Below, piece by piece: positions 25,350-34,085 of a stretch of DNA of 58,501 nucleotides. Origin of the DNA: an uncultured Oscillospiraceae bacterium. GTDB lineage: Bacteria; Bacillota; Clostridia; Oscillospirales; Oscillospiraceae. Numbering within the stretch: position 1 is the first letter of the stretch; every line of letters starts with the position of its first letter. Made by a program: the position numbers and the translations under genes. The stretch is from NCBI GenBank assembly GCA_934569425.1, contig CAKTKM010000001.1, positions 1-58,501 on the forward strand, written 5' to 3'. The notes under the pieces were generated by a model. It saw only the letters and a program-made list of their open reading frames with translations, did not search any database and was not told where the DNA came from.

Positions 25350-27287
25350 TTAGGCGCGGGGCAGGGTAATGTCGGCGCGGAAAAGATCGCCGTCGATAGA
25401 GAGAGCAAACGTACCACCCATCAGATGCACCAGACTGCCGGCAATGGACAGACCAAGGCCGCTGCCTTCCGTGTGGCGGGAGGCGTCGCCCCGCACGAAC
25501 CGCTCCATCAGCTCATCGGGCGTGACGTTCAGCTCCGCGCGGGAGACGTTCTTAAAGCTGATGGTAACAGTTTCCTCATCGCTGGCGGCCACAACGTAGA
25601 CCCGGGTGTCCTCCAGCGCGTATTTGCAGATGTTGCTGACCAGATTGTCCATAACACGACTGAGCAGCTTGCCATCGGCGCGGACAAACAGGGGGTTCTC
25701 CGGCGGGCGGGTCACCAGCGTCAGGCGGCAGCCGGCCAAACGCTCCTGATACTCGCCTACGATCTGATCAAAAAGCACGGTGACATCTGTGGACTGAAGC
25801 TCCACCGGCAGCGCGCCGGAGGATGCCTTGGACGCCTCCACCAGATCCTCCGTCAGCTTTTTCAGCCGGTGGCTCTGACGATCCAGCACAGCGATATACT
25901 CTCGGGCGATCTCCGGCTGGACGTCCTCCTTTTGCAGCAGATCCACATAGTTGACAATGGAGGTCAGCGGAGTCTTGATGTCGTGGGACACATTGGTGAT
26001 CAGCTCCGTCTTCATCCGTTCCGCCCTGGTCTGCTCCTGTACTGCCCGCTCCATGCCGGTGCGCAGCGCGTTCATGCGCTGGCCATAGCGTTTGAAGTCA
26101 CCGAACAGCAGCTTTGTGTCGATGCTCTGGGAATAATCGCCCTCCGCCAGCTTCTCGCCGCCCTTCTGCAGGGTGCGGAGATTCAGGGCGATATACAGGA
26201 TGGTCAGGAACTCCAGCAGCTTGATCGTCAGGAAAATGCCGTCAATGAAGCCGTGACCGATCAGCATCAGGATCATTTCGATGAAGAACAGCGCCAGTGT
26301 CACCACGGCGGTCTTCCAGATCAGCGGAAGGCTGGCGGCAATGCGATACAGCCATCGGGTCACGGCTTTTATGATACGCCACAAGAGGCGCAGTACCCGC
26401 GCGATCAGGGAACCGCGCAGCACCGTTCCGGCTTTGCACTGGGCAGCAAAGACACACAGAAACAGCAGCGGAAACGGCAGCAGCAAAGCGGCCAGCATCA
26501 CCCGCGCTTCCACATCATAATAGCTCTCATACCACCCCATCAACGACACCAGCACCAGCACGCCGAGGAATACATCCGCCGGAATCCTGTCCAGCCACGT
26601 CAGGTGGATCCCCTCCCGTCCCGGCCAATGTCCGGCGGAGGCCATGGAGAATAGGAAGCACAGCAGCGTCAGCAGCAAAAACAGTAGCGTCAGAAACACC
26701 GTCAGTCCCGTGTGGTTCAGCAGCCAGGTAAGCAGCAGATCGAAATACGTCTGAGCATCCTCAAATCGCAGCAGGTCGGCAGCAAAATTGAACTCCACCT
26801 TATGTCCATCGGAAACCGTATATGTAAAACTCTCCTGCGTAGAATACAGCGGCTTGTCGCTGTCTGTCAGCGCGAAGTTTTCAAAGGTGATCTCCCCGGT
26901 ATCCTTGTTGACCACCGCCAGATGACAGGCGGAGCTTTCCCGCGGGAATTTCCGGGCGAAGGCAAGGTCCAGGTCTTCCAACACCTGCCGCTGCTCTTCT
27001 TCGATGGGATCCCAGTTATCTGTCCCGCTGTCATCCGGAGTACCGTCGCCGGCCAGCAGTCCCGTGTTGGCCAGCGTATCGTGCAGAAAATCGTTTGCGC
27101 TGTAGATGGCGCGCATGCAATACTCTTCATACAGCGACTTGCGCAGCGCAGCGCCTCCGTCCAAAAATACGTTGGAGCTGGCAAGCACGCCGATCCCGAC
27201 CGCGCCCAGCGCCGTCATCACGCTGAACACCAGCGTCAGGAAAAAGGCCATCAGCTTGGCCCATGTTTTGCTCAGGAATCGTTTCAT
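25350..27287 (-). CDS. Sensor histidine kinase
   Basis: This 645-aa membrane kinase has an N-terminal helix, an extracytoplasmic domain of about 150 residues, then a cluster of further membrane helices (about 190-370), a HAMP-like segment (KLAEGDYSQSI), and HisKA/HATPase domains. The H-box is NVSHDIKTPLTSI, the N-box DNLVSNICKYAL, and the G-box GSGLGLSIAGSLV. It overlaps the response regulator by four bases (the RR is upstream). The many membrane helices resemble intramembrane or envelope-stress sensors of Firmicutes. Signal unknown. Confidence 0.92.
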   Translation of the reverse strand: MKRFLSKTWAKLMAFFLTLVFSVMTALGAVGIGVLASSNVFLDGGAALRKSLYEEYCMRAIYSANDFLHDTLANTGLLAGDGTPDDSGTDNWDPIEEEQRQVLEDLDLAFARKFPRESSACHLAVVNKDTGEITFENFALTDSDKPLYSTQESFTYTVSDGHKVEFNFAADLLRFEDAQTYFDLLLTWLLNHTGLTVFLTLLFLLLTLLCFLFSMASAGHWPGREGIHLTWLDRIPADVFLGVLVLVSLMGWYESYYDVEARVMLAALLLPFPLLFLCVFAAQCKAGTVLRGSLIARVLRLLWRIIKAVTRWLYRIAASLPLIWKTAVVTLALFFIEMILMLIGHGFIDGIFLTIKLLEFLTILYIALNLRTLQKGGEKLAEGDYSQSIDTKLLFGDFKRYGQRMNALRTGMERAVQEQTRAERMKTELITNVSHDIKTPLTSIVNYVDLLQKEDVQPEIAREYIAVLDRQSHRLKKLTEDLVEASKASSGALPVELQSTDVTVLFDQIVGEYQERLAGCRLTLVTRPPENPLFVRADGKLLSRVMDNLVSNICKYALEDTRVYVVAASDEETVTISFKNVSRAELNVTPDELMERFVRGDASRHTEGSGLGLSIAGSLVHLMGGTFALSIDGDLFRADITLPRA

Positions 27288-27979
27288 GTGCGGGTACCCT
27301 CCATTTTATAGCCCTTGCCCCAGACCACCTTGATATACCGCGGCTCCGAGGGGTTGATCTCGATCTTCTCCCGCAGGTGCCGGATGTGTACGGCGATGGC
27401 GCCCGCGGCGTTCAGCGGCACGTTCTCCCACACCCGGCGGTATATCTCGCCGGGGGAGAACACCGTACCGGCGTTCTGCATCAAAAAACGGAGAATGTCA
27501 TATTCCTTGGGGGTCAGCGACACCGGATCACCGTCCACGGTGACGGTCTTTGCATTGTCGTCCATCCGTATGCCGCCGATGGCCAGCGTGCTGGGCTGCA
27601 GCTGTCCGCCGCCCAGCTGGAGATAGCGCCGCAGCTGGGAGCGCACCCGCGCCAGCATCTCCACCGGATTGAAGGGCTTGGTGATGTAGTCGTCCGCGCC
27701 CACGTTCAGCCCCAGTACCTTGTCGGTATCCTCACCCTTGGCCGTCAGCAGGATCACGGGGACATTGCTGGTCTGCCGCAGCCGCGCCATGGCGGTAAGG
27801 CCGTCCATGACGGGCATCATAATATCCATGAGAATCAGCTGCACATCCTCCCGTGCGGCCAGTGACAATGCCTCTTTGCCGTTGCAGGCGGTCAACACAC
27901 GATAGCCCTCAGCCTTGAGGTAGATCTCCAGCGCGGAGACAATGTCTTTTTCGTCATCGACGACAAGAATGGTATACAT
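27284..27979 (-). CDS. OmpR-family response regulator
   Basis: This 231-aa regulator has a receiver domain with the acidic pocket (VVDDE), phosphoacceptor D52 in LMDIMMPVMDG, and the Lys in ITKPFNP. It is followed by a winged helix (YDILRFLMQNAGTVFSPGEI, HIRHLREKIE, VWGKGYKM). AGGAGG lies before the ATG at 27979. It is paired with the kinase and probably controls envelope genes; the glycosyltransferase just upstream is one candidate. Confidence 0.94.
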   Translation of the reverse strand: MYTILVVDDEKDIVSALEIYLKAEGYRVLTACNGKEALSLAAREDVQLILMDIMMPVMDGLTAMARLRQTSNVPVILLTAKGEDTDKVLGLNVGADDYITKPFNPVEMLARVRSQLRRYLQLGGGQLQPSTLAIGGIRMDDNAKTVTVDGDPVSLTPKEYDILRFLMQNAGTVFSPGEIYRRVWENVPLNAAGAIAVHIRHLREKIEINPSEPRYIKVVWGKGYKMEGTRT

Positions 27980-28040
27980 AGATGAACCTCCTACAGGAGT
28001 AATACTTTTATCATACCCCCGCCGCACCATTTGCACAAGG

Positions 28041-29297
28041 TCAATTCTTCGCGGCGGGATAGGGCAGCGCGGACAGGTTCACGCTGTGGTGAATGGGCTT
28101 CCACTCCACCTTCATGAACAGCGCCGCCATGGAGATGGGCAGATATGTCAGCATAAACAGGGGAAACGTCAGCGTAAAAAAGATCTTCTTCCACGACGGG
28201 GCATAAATGTGCCGCCATTCCGTCGCCACAGTGATGCTGCCCAGCACCAGCAGCGTGGTCAGAATACTGCCCAGACACTCCAGCAGAGAGCGGAGGGCAA
28301 ACCACAGACCATCCCCCTGCATCAGCCCCAGCACCGACAGGGTGACGTTGGCCAGCAGACACAGCGCCGTCAAAAGAAAGGCCGGCAGGATGGACATGGA
28401 CATATCGAAGCAGCTCCAGCTGCCTTTGGCAGCGCCTTTTATCAAGGCAGCGCCGTACCTGCGGAACACCTGAATGTACCCTTTGGCCCAGCGCAGCCGC
28501 TGCCGCACCGACTGTCGAAAACCGGTGGGCTGTTCATCGTAGAGCACGGCGTCCTCGCAAATGGCGATCTTCTCGCCCCGCAGGATATGGTATACAGAGA
28601 ACTCAATGTCCTCTGTGAGCAGATGGAAGCGCCAGCCGTGGCTCTCGTCCAGAATACGCCGGGAGAACAGGAAGCCCGTGCCGCCCACGGCGGCGCTGCT
28701 GCCCAGACGGGTGCGGGCGCCGTTGAGATAGCGGCTCTCCCGCAGGAACCACAGGGCGTAACCGGCGCTGATCCAGTTGCCGCCGAAATTTTTGCTGTTG
28801 CGGTAGCTGGTAATGATCTCGTGTCCGTCGGAGAACATCCCGTTCATCCGCTCTATGTAATCCGGCGCCAGAAGATTGTCTGCGTCAAACACGAAATAGC
28901 CGTCAAAGCCCTCCGGATCGTCCGCGCCGATGTGCTGAAGCAGGAAATCCAGCGCATAGCCCTTGCCCACGTTCCGTTGGTTGAACCGCTCATAAACCAC
29001 CGCGCCATGGGCGCGGGCAATGGCGGCGGTGCGGTCGGTACAATTGTCCGCCGCTACAAACACCGTCACCAGAGACATGTCATAGGTCTGTGCCTGAAGG
29101 CTGTCCAGCAGACCGGAGATCACATTTTCCTCGTTTCGGGCGGCAATCAGCACCGCATAGCGATGGGGCTTGGCCGGTGCGGAGGGACGTCTGGGCTTCT
29201 TCGCCAGTACCAGCGGGATGTAGAGAAACTGATAGGTATAGCAGACAAAAAACAGCGCCGAGATCACGGCGTTGACGGTACGCAATACGGTCTCCAT
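28041..29297 (-). CDS. Family 2 glycosyltransferase, membrane-bound
   Basis: This 418-aa processive-type GT2 has an N-terminal membrane helix, a catalytic domain with AARNEENVISGLL, FVFDADNLLAPDYI (DxD), LLTEDIEFSVYH (TED base) and QRLRWAKGY (QxxRW), then three or more C-terminal membrane helices. It resembles chitin/hyaluronan/cellulose-synthase-like enzymes, so it probably builds a cell-surface polysaccharide or glycolipid. It precedes the two-component genes on the same strand by 61 nt. Confidence 0.9.
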   Translation of the reverse strand: METVLRTVNAVISALFFVCYTYQFLYIPLVLAKKPRRPSAPAKPHRYAVLIAARNEENVISGLLDSLQAQTYDMSLVTVFVAADNCTDRTAAIARAHGAVVYERFNQRNVGKGYALDFLLQHIGADDPEGFDGYFVFDADNLLAPDYIERMNGMFSDGHEIITSYRNSKNFGGNWISAGYALWFLRESRYLNGARTRLGSSAAVGGTGFLFSRRILDESHGWRFHLLTEDIEFSVYHILRGEKIAICEDAVLYDEQPTGFRQSVRQRLRWAKGYIQVFRRYGAALIKGAAKGSWSCFDMSMSILPAFLLTALCLLANVTLSVLGLMQGDGLWFALRSLLECLGSILTTLLVLGSITVATEWRHIYAPSWKKIFFTLTFPLFMLTYLPISMAALFMKVEWKPIHHSVNLSALPYPAAKN

Positions 29298-29644
29298 CGA
29301 GGCACATCCTTCCTTCTCTTTCTGCCTTTATGGTAACAAAAGGGGGATTAAGAAACAAGCAAGGGAAAGATTAAGGTTTTTTTAAGAAGCCCCCATATCT
29401 GTGCGGGCGGCGGAGCACCGCACTGTATACCGTCCTTTCTCAAAAATCGCCCGCTCTTTCTTGTGCATATCTTACAATTCCCTTTCATCGGAAACGCTTT
29501 CGCTCTGTAAAAATGACGTTAATCTTTTTATTGCTTCTTCTTGCAAAATCCGATATTATGTGATAAAAGTGCGCATCAATCAGCAAATTTCGTTACTTAT
29601 TTAACGGATATGTTATTTTTCCCAGTGTGCAGAAGAACATCATC
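29298..29644. other. AT-rich intergenic region
   Basis: This divergent region between the glycosyltransferase and signal-peptidase genes has no supported gene. It is markedly AT-richer than its surroundings from 29440 to 29640 and should contain promoters for both directions, but I could not assign hexamers with confidence. Confidence 0.5.
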
Positions 29645-29688
29645 GTTTTCCCCCATGGGGGAAAACTGCCTTTTGTCATGACAAAAGG
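29645..29688 (+). promoter_or_regulatory. Two adjacent perfect palindromes upstream of signal peptidase gene
   Basis: A 22-bp palindrome (29645-29666, half-site GTTTTCCCCCA) is followed after two bases by a 20-bp palindrome (29669-29688, CCTTTTGTCATGACAAAAGG). Neither has a loop, so operator sites for dimeric proteins are more likely than RNA hairpins. The gene starts 33 nt downstream. Confidence 0.6.
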
Positions 29689-29721
29689 GGGCAGAAATGT
29701 ATCACCCGGAAAGGAGGATCT

Positions 29722-30231
29722 ATGCCGGAAGCCCGCTCTGAACGCCCTGTACGCAGCCGCGGCGCCACCATCGCTCTGGTCGTCGCCATTCTGCTGGGCA
29801 GCGCCATTCTGCTGCTGAATGTGTTCACCTACGTCCTCCACATTGCCCGTTACTATGGCGACAGCATGGAGCCGTCGCTGCATAGCGGACAGACACTGGT
29901 GATCTATCGCACCGGAAAGGTTTCCGCCGGTGATGTGATCGCCTTCTACTACAATAATAAGCTTCTGGTGCGACGGGTGATCTGCATGGGCGGCAGCCAG
30001 ATCACCGTGGAAAAGGACGGCAGCGTCCTCATTGACGAACAGCTGCTGGACGAGCCGTATCTTGTGGAAAAGTCCATCGGCCAGTGTGACCTTACATTCC
30101 CCTACTATGTGCAGCCCGGCAATGTCTTCGTCATGGGTGATGCCCGCGCCGTGTCCATGGACAGCCGTTTGACGGAGATCGGCACCATCCCCACAGGCAG
30201 AATTCTGGGAAAGGTTTTGTTTGTAAACTGA
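29722..30231 (+). CDS. lepB: Signal peptidase I with Arg at the lysine position
   Basis: This 169-aa type I signal peptidase has one N-terminal membrane helix (about 15-37), the serine nucleophile S48 in GDSMEPSL, and the later boxes NVFVMGDARAVSMDSR. The box that normally reads (L/V)KRVIG is VRRVICMGG here, so the general-base lysine (position 84) is arginine; the nearest lysine is K80. Either a non-standard base is used or the enzyme is impaired. GAAAGGAGG precedes the ATG. The next gene is a large surface protein 42 nt downstream, a likely client. Confidence 0.85.
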   Translation: MPEARSERPVRSRGATIALVVAILLGSAILLLNVFTYVLHIARYYGDSMEPSLHSGQTLVIYRTGKVSAGDVIAFYYNNKLLVRRVICMGGSQITVEKDGSVLIDEQLLDEPYLVEKSIGQCDLTFPYYVQPGNVFVMGDARAVSMDSRLTEIGTIPTGRILGKVLFVN

Positions 30232-30273
30232 CCGATATACCTGCCACAGGCAGAAGAAACGGAGCATTTGCGC

Positions 30274-31815
30274 GTGAACAGCAACGAAAAAGGCAAAAAC
30301 AAATACATATGGCTTTTTGCCGCGCTGGGCGTACTGCTGCTTCTATCCGCCCTGCGGGTCTTCGGCTCCGTGACGGAGGCGTTAGCGCTGGAGCAACAGC
30401 CCCGCTGCGGCATGACCGAACACCTTCACACAGAGTCGTGTTATATCAACGATGTGCTGGTCTGCCGGCAAAAGGCTCACACCCATTCCAACAACTGTTA
30501 CCCTCTGCTGCTGGCGGACAACGACATCAATTTGCTGCTGACGCAGATCGCCGCTACCCGCGACAGGAATCTGGAAAGCCTGCTGCGCTCCGGCAGCGTG
30601 GTGCTGAATAAGGATCTGCGGGTACAGACCGCTTCCTCCGGCGGCACCAGCGGAGACGCTTCCCCGTGGATCGGCGGTATCGGACTGCTGGCTGTCAACG
30701 ACACGCCCAGCACCGCCAATAACACTGTAAATTTCTACATCCGGCTGAATGGCAGCATCACCTGCATCGGCAGTAAGGCGCTGACCGCAAGCGGCACCCG
30801 TTCCATCTCAAAGGCCAACGCTGCCAACGCCTATACCGCCGTGGTGGAGGCCAGATCCCTTTCCTCGTCCACCCTGCAAAGCAGCGGCTACTTCCTGCGT
30901 TACAACAACACCGCCGGCAGCACCACCAACTTTTCCAGCACCGCCGGAAGCTCCGGCAGCAGCATAACCTTCGGCAGCGGCAGCAGCGTCCGCAACGCGC
31001 TGCTCTGCTCCCGTTCCCGCTCCGGCTTCGGTTGGAACTACACCTACGCCCCTATCGACTTCTACACTCTGACGCTGGACTACTCCGCCGCCGACGGCGG
31101 AAACAGCTTTCGCTATGTGGAATCCGGCCTTGGCTACACGCTGCCCACCCTGAATGGCTGCCACTGGGAGGAAGCCGACGGCAATATCATCACCGATGTG
31201 ACTGTCACAGGCCAAACCACAGTATATGCCAGGCCGGACACCTGTACCGTGACCTACTATGTAAACGGCATGGAATATGCCCGGGACGAGGGGCTTATTC
31301 CCAACACGGCCTACGCCCTGCGGGACACACCCTCCGGCTGGGAGGGCTGGCGCGGCAGCGACGGTGTGGTTCGGAAAAATGGTACGCGGATGATGCTTAC
31401 CGGCTCCATGATCTTCCACGCGGTGAAATACGTCACCGCCACCTTCCTCCATCTGGATGGCGAAACCTCCACGCAGCAGGTGCTGCAGGGAGATACGCCG
31501 AAGCTGCCTGACGGCTACTGGATGGACGCGGCAGGCACCTCCTATACCGGCGGCAGCGCTGTCACCATTCTGGAGGACACCACCTTTACCCAGACGTCCG
31601 GCCCTCCGCTGACGGTCACATATACCGTCAACTGGGTCACGCCCTCCGGGCTGAATGCCCCTTCCACGCTCCCCAATATCGTGGGCGCGGGCAGCTATAC
31701 GGTGGCCGCCGGCACCTCCCATACGATCAGCCGCGTCTCCTCCCGGACACTCACCTGTACTTTCCGGGACGTTCCAAGCCGCTCCAGCGTCAGATCCTTG
31801 CCGCCGTCCAGATAG
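30274..31815 (+). pseudogene. Large surface protein, C-terminally truncated
   Basis: The frame has an N-terminal membrane/signal segment (IWLFAALGVLLLLSALRVFG), a Cys/His motif (CGMTEHLHTESCY with a second C..K.HTHSNNCY), Ser/Thr-rich repeats, and beta-rich domains with TVTYYVNGMEYARD and TYTVNWVTPSGL. These are features of secreted surface or adhesin-like proteins. There is no C-terminal anchor. After about residue 495 the frame runs into the opposite-strand gene and ends at 31815. The start may be GTG 30274 or TTG 30268; CGGAG spacing favours the former. It should be exported and perhaps processed by the upstream signal peptidase. Confidence 0.65.
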
Positions 31816-33858
31816 GCCGTGGCAGAGTCGCCGTTCAGCACCGTGACGGTGCTGAACGGTGGCCGCGGCCGCAAAGGCAAAGTCAAGGCCGGAGCGGGTG
31901 TTGCCGCTGTCGGGGTAGTAGCCGTCGGCGTAATAGCTCATATTGCCCTTATCGTCCGTCACCTTGGCCGTAAACACCTTGCCGCACCCGAAGCACACGC
32001 CGTTCGCGTCCACGCTGTCGTGGGTGCAGGTTTTTCCGCACGCACAGGTGGTCTGGTTGCTGTCGGCAAAGTCGTGGGTGTGGGTCTTCACCGTGTAGTA
32101 CTGGCCGTCCTCCAAATGGGTGTCGGCATCCTTGTACGGGCCGGGCAGATATTGTTGCAGATTGCCGGTATTGAACATGTTGTAGTAGCCGTTCACCAGC
32201 GTTTCCGTCCCCGCGTTCTCATCCACCAGATAGACCGCGTAGCCGGGATTCAGCAGGTCGGCCACTACCTTCTTGTTCGAGCCGCTGTAATCGCCCAGCA
32301 TTTGGATCTTCCTGATCTTCACCGTACCCTCGCCGGTGATCTTGATGCTGTCTGCATACGAAGCGATGATCTCCGCATAGTTGCCGTCCTGTATGGTGGC
32401 CTTGCCGCCGTCTGCCCTCAGCGCGCCCACACTGCCGGTCCTGGCCTCTGAGCTGTCGATGATCGTCAGGTTCCGATCCGTATACAGGATCATCTGTCCG
32501 TCTGTCAGCCGGAAGCCGTTCAGATCCAGCGTATAGCCGTTGGCCGTTCCCAGAAGGGTCACATCGTATCCATAGTTGTCCAGCAGCTTGATGACGGGGT
32601 TATCCGTCCGCTCCTTCAGCATCTCCTGCGCGGTTTGAATGGTCTTATAAAGCTTGCCCTCCGCCTCGCAGAACATGATGCGGTCGCCGCAGGCAGTACA
32701 CAGGCCGTCGCTGTCCGTCTCGATGTGGCCGCAGGGCGCGCCGCAGATGGAGCATTTTCCGCTCTCCCGGTCAATGGGGTGAGAGGTATGCTCCACGATG
32801 GTCACGGTCGTCGCGTTCAGATAGACTCCCTCGGGATAATTGCGGTCGGTTTTCCCGACGATGGTACGGTTCTCCGCGGCAAAGTAGTTGATGGGATTGC
32901 CGTCTGCGTCGCCGTAGGTAAATCCGCCTGCCAGCATATCCTTCAGATGGCCCACCAGCCCCGTTACGCTGAGGCCCGATCCGGGGTAATAGATGCTGTG
33001 GGTGTCTGGATTGGCGATGAAGGTACCGTCATAGATCTGTATCTTATGCCCGCCGGAGATCGTTCCCGCGTTCAGGCCACCGTGGAAGCTACCGCCTTTG
33101 ACCGTAAGCGTGCCGCTCTTGACCGCGATGGCGCGGGCTTTGTCGGCAACTTTGATGCCGTTGAATTCCTTTTCGCCGTAGGCGAACTCGCCCTTGACCG
33201 TGATTCCGTCGTCTATGGTGAGCGTACCGCCGGACACAGAGAGCGCAGCGGTATTATACATTCCGTGGATCGTGCCGCCGCCTGTAATGGTGAGCGTTCC
33301 GGCCCACATGTCAATGACCGACACCGTGTTATAATCCGTATAGCCGATGTCGGCATGGGTAATGGTGTGTCCGTTCAGGTCCAGCGTAATATTGACGTTG
33401 TTTAGAAGCTCGATCTTGCCTGGAAAGGCTGGCCTTTCTTCATTCTCTCGCAGATACACATCGTCCAGCAGCGTGACGGTGGCGGAGCTTGCCTTTTCTA
33501 CTGATGCAAACGCCGCGAAAATGTTGCTGTATTCTGTCGTCTCGCCGTTGATGGTGACGCTGGCCACGATAGTCTCGTCGCTCAGCGGGGCGACCCTGTT
33601 CTCCGGCGCAGCGTCGCCATTTTCCGGTGCGGCGGTGTTCCCGTCCTCCGGTGCGGCGACTTCATTTTTCGGCGTAGCATTCCCGCCCTCACCGACATCG
33701 GAGTTTTCCGCGTCCGCGCCGCCATTCAGGGACCCGTGCTCGCTGATAACGCCGTCCGCCGCACTTTTCGCCGCTGCGTCCTCGGCTCACACGGCCGTGG
33801 GAACCAGCCCCAGTATCATGACAAGTGCCATTAACAGACTGATAATGCGTCTTTTCAT
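31695..33858 (-). pseudogene. Beta-helix-like surface protein, disrupted
   Basis: From ATG 33858 the frame gives a signal peptide (MKRRIISLLMALVMILGLVP), then TGA at the cleavage-site position, then AEDAAAKSAADG and an Ala/Pro/Glu-rich spacer. A long repeat region follows with N-G-x-T and GGTLTI/SGTLTV steps typical of parallel beta-helices, and CSICGAPCGH / CACGKTCTHD Cys pairs. Near 31845 the frame shifts at a 29-bp palindrome, the next frame continues VTVLNGDSATAYLDGGKDLT, and it fades near 31770 where it meets the plus-strand gene. There is no C-terminal anchor. Two or more lesions make it a pseudogene as sequenced. Confidence 0.7.
31831..31859. repeat. 29-bp perfect palindrome at a frameshift
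   Basis: CCGTTCAGCACCGT and its exact reverse complement flank a single G (31845). It sits at the frameshift inside the minus-strand surface gene. Confidence 0.8.
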
Positions 33859-33912
33859 GCTCTCGTTCCTTTCCGCATTTTCCTGATCGTCCAAATTACC
33901 CTGATTATAGTA

Positions 33913-33940
33913 ATTATACCGGATCTCCAATTCTTGTCAA
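33913..33940 (-). promoter_or_regulatory. Promoter of the minus-strand surface protein gene
   Basis: On the minus strand TTGACA (33940-33935), 16 bp, TATAAT (33918-33913), 55 nt before the ATG. Confidence 0.75.
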
Positions 33941-34018
33941 TCATGCCAAAGTATGGGGCAGCAGTGAAAACGGCAGCAGCGGACAGATCCGGGATATGAA
34001 CACCGCCGCGCCGCGCGG

Positions 34019-34047
34019 TTGCAAACGGTGCCGCCGTTTGCTATAAT
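34019..34047 (+). promoter_or_regulatory. tex promoter with spacer dyad
   Basis: TTGCAA (34019-34024), 17 bp, TATAAT (34042-34047). A perfect dyad GCAAACGG-TGCCG-CCGTTTGC (34021-34041) fills the spacer and may bind a regulator. Confidence 0.75.
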
Positions 34048-34085
34048 GAACGCAAATCACACTGCTTTCAGCGAAAGGAACTGCT

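Noticed and set aside
9966..33792. UGA read as tryptophan genome-wide
   Set aside because: Many intact genes here end in TGA (for example at 11473, 13094, 17644, 18745, 30231), so UGA is a working stop codon.
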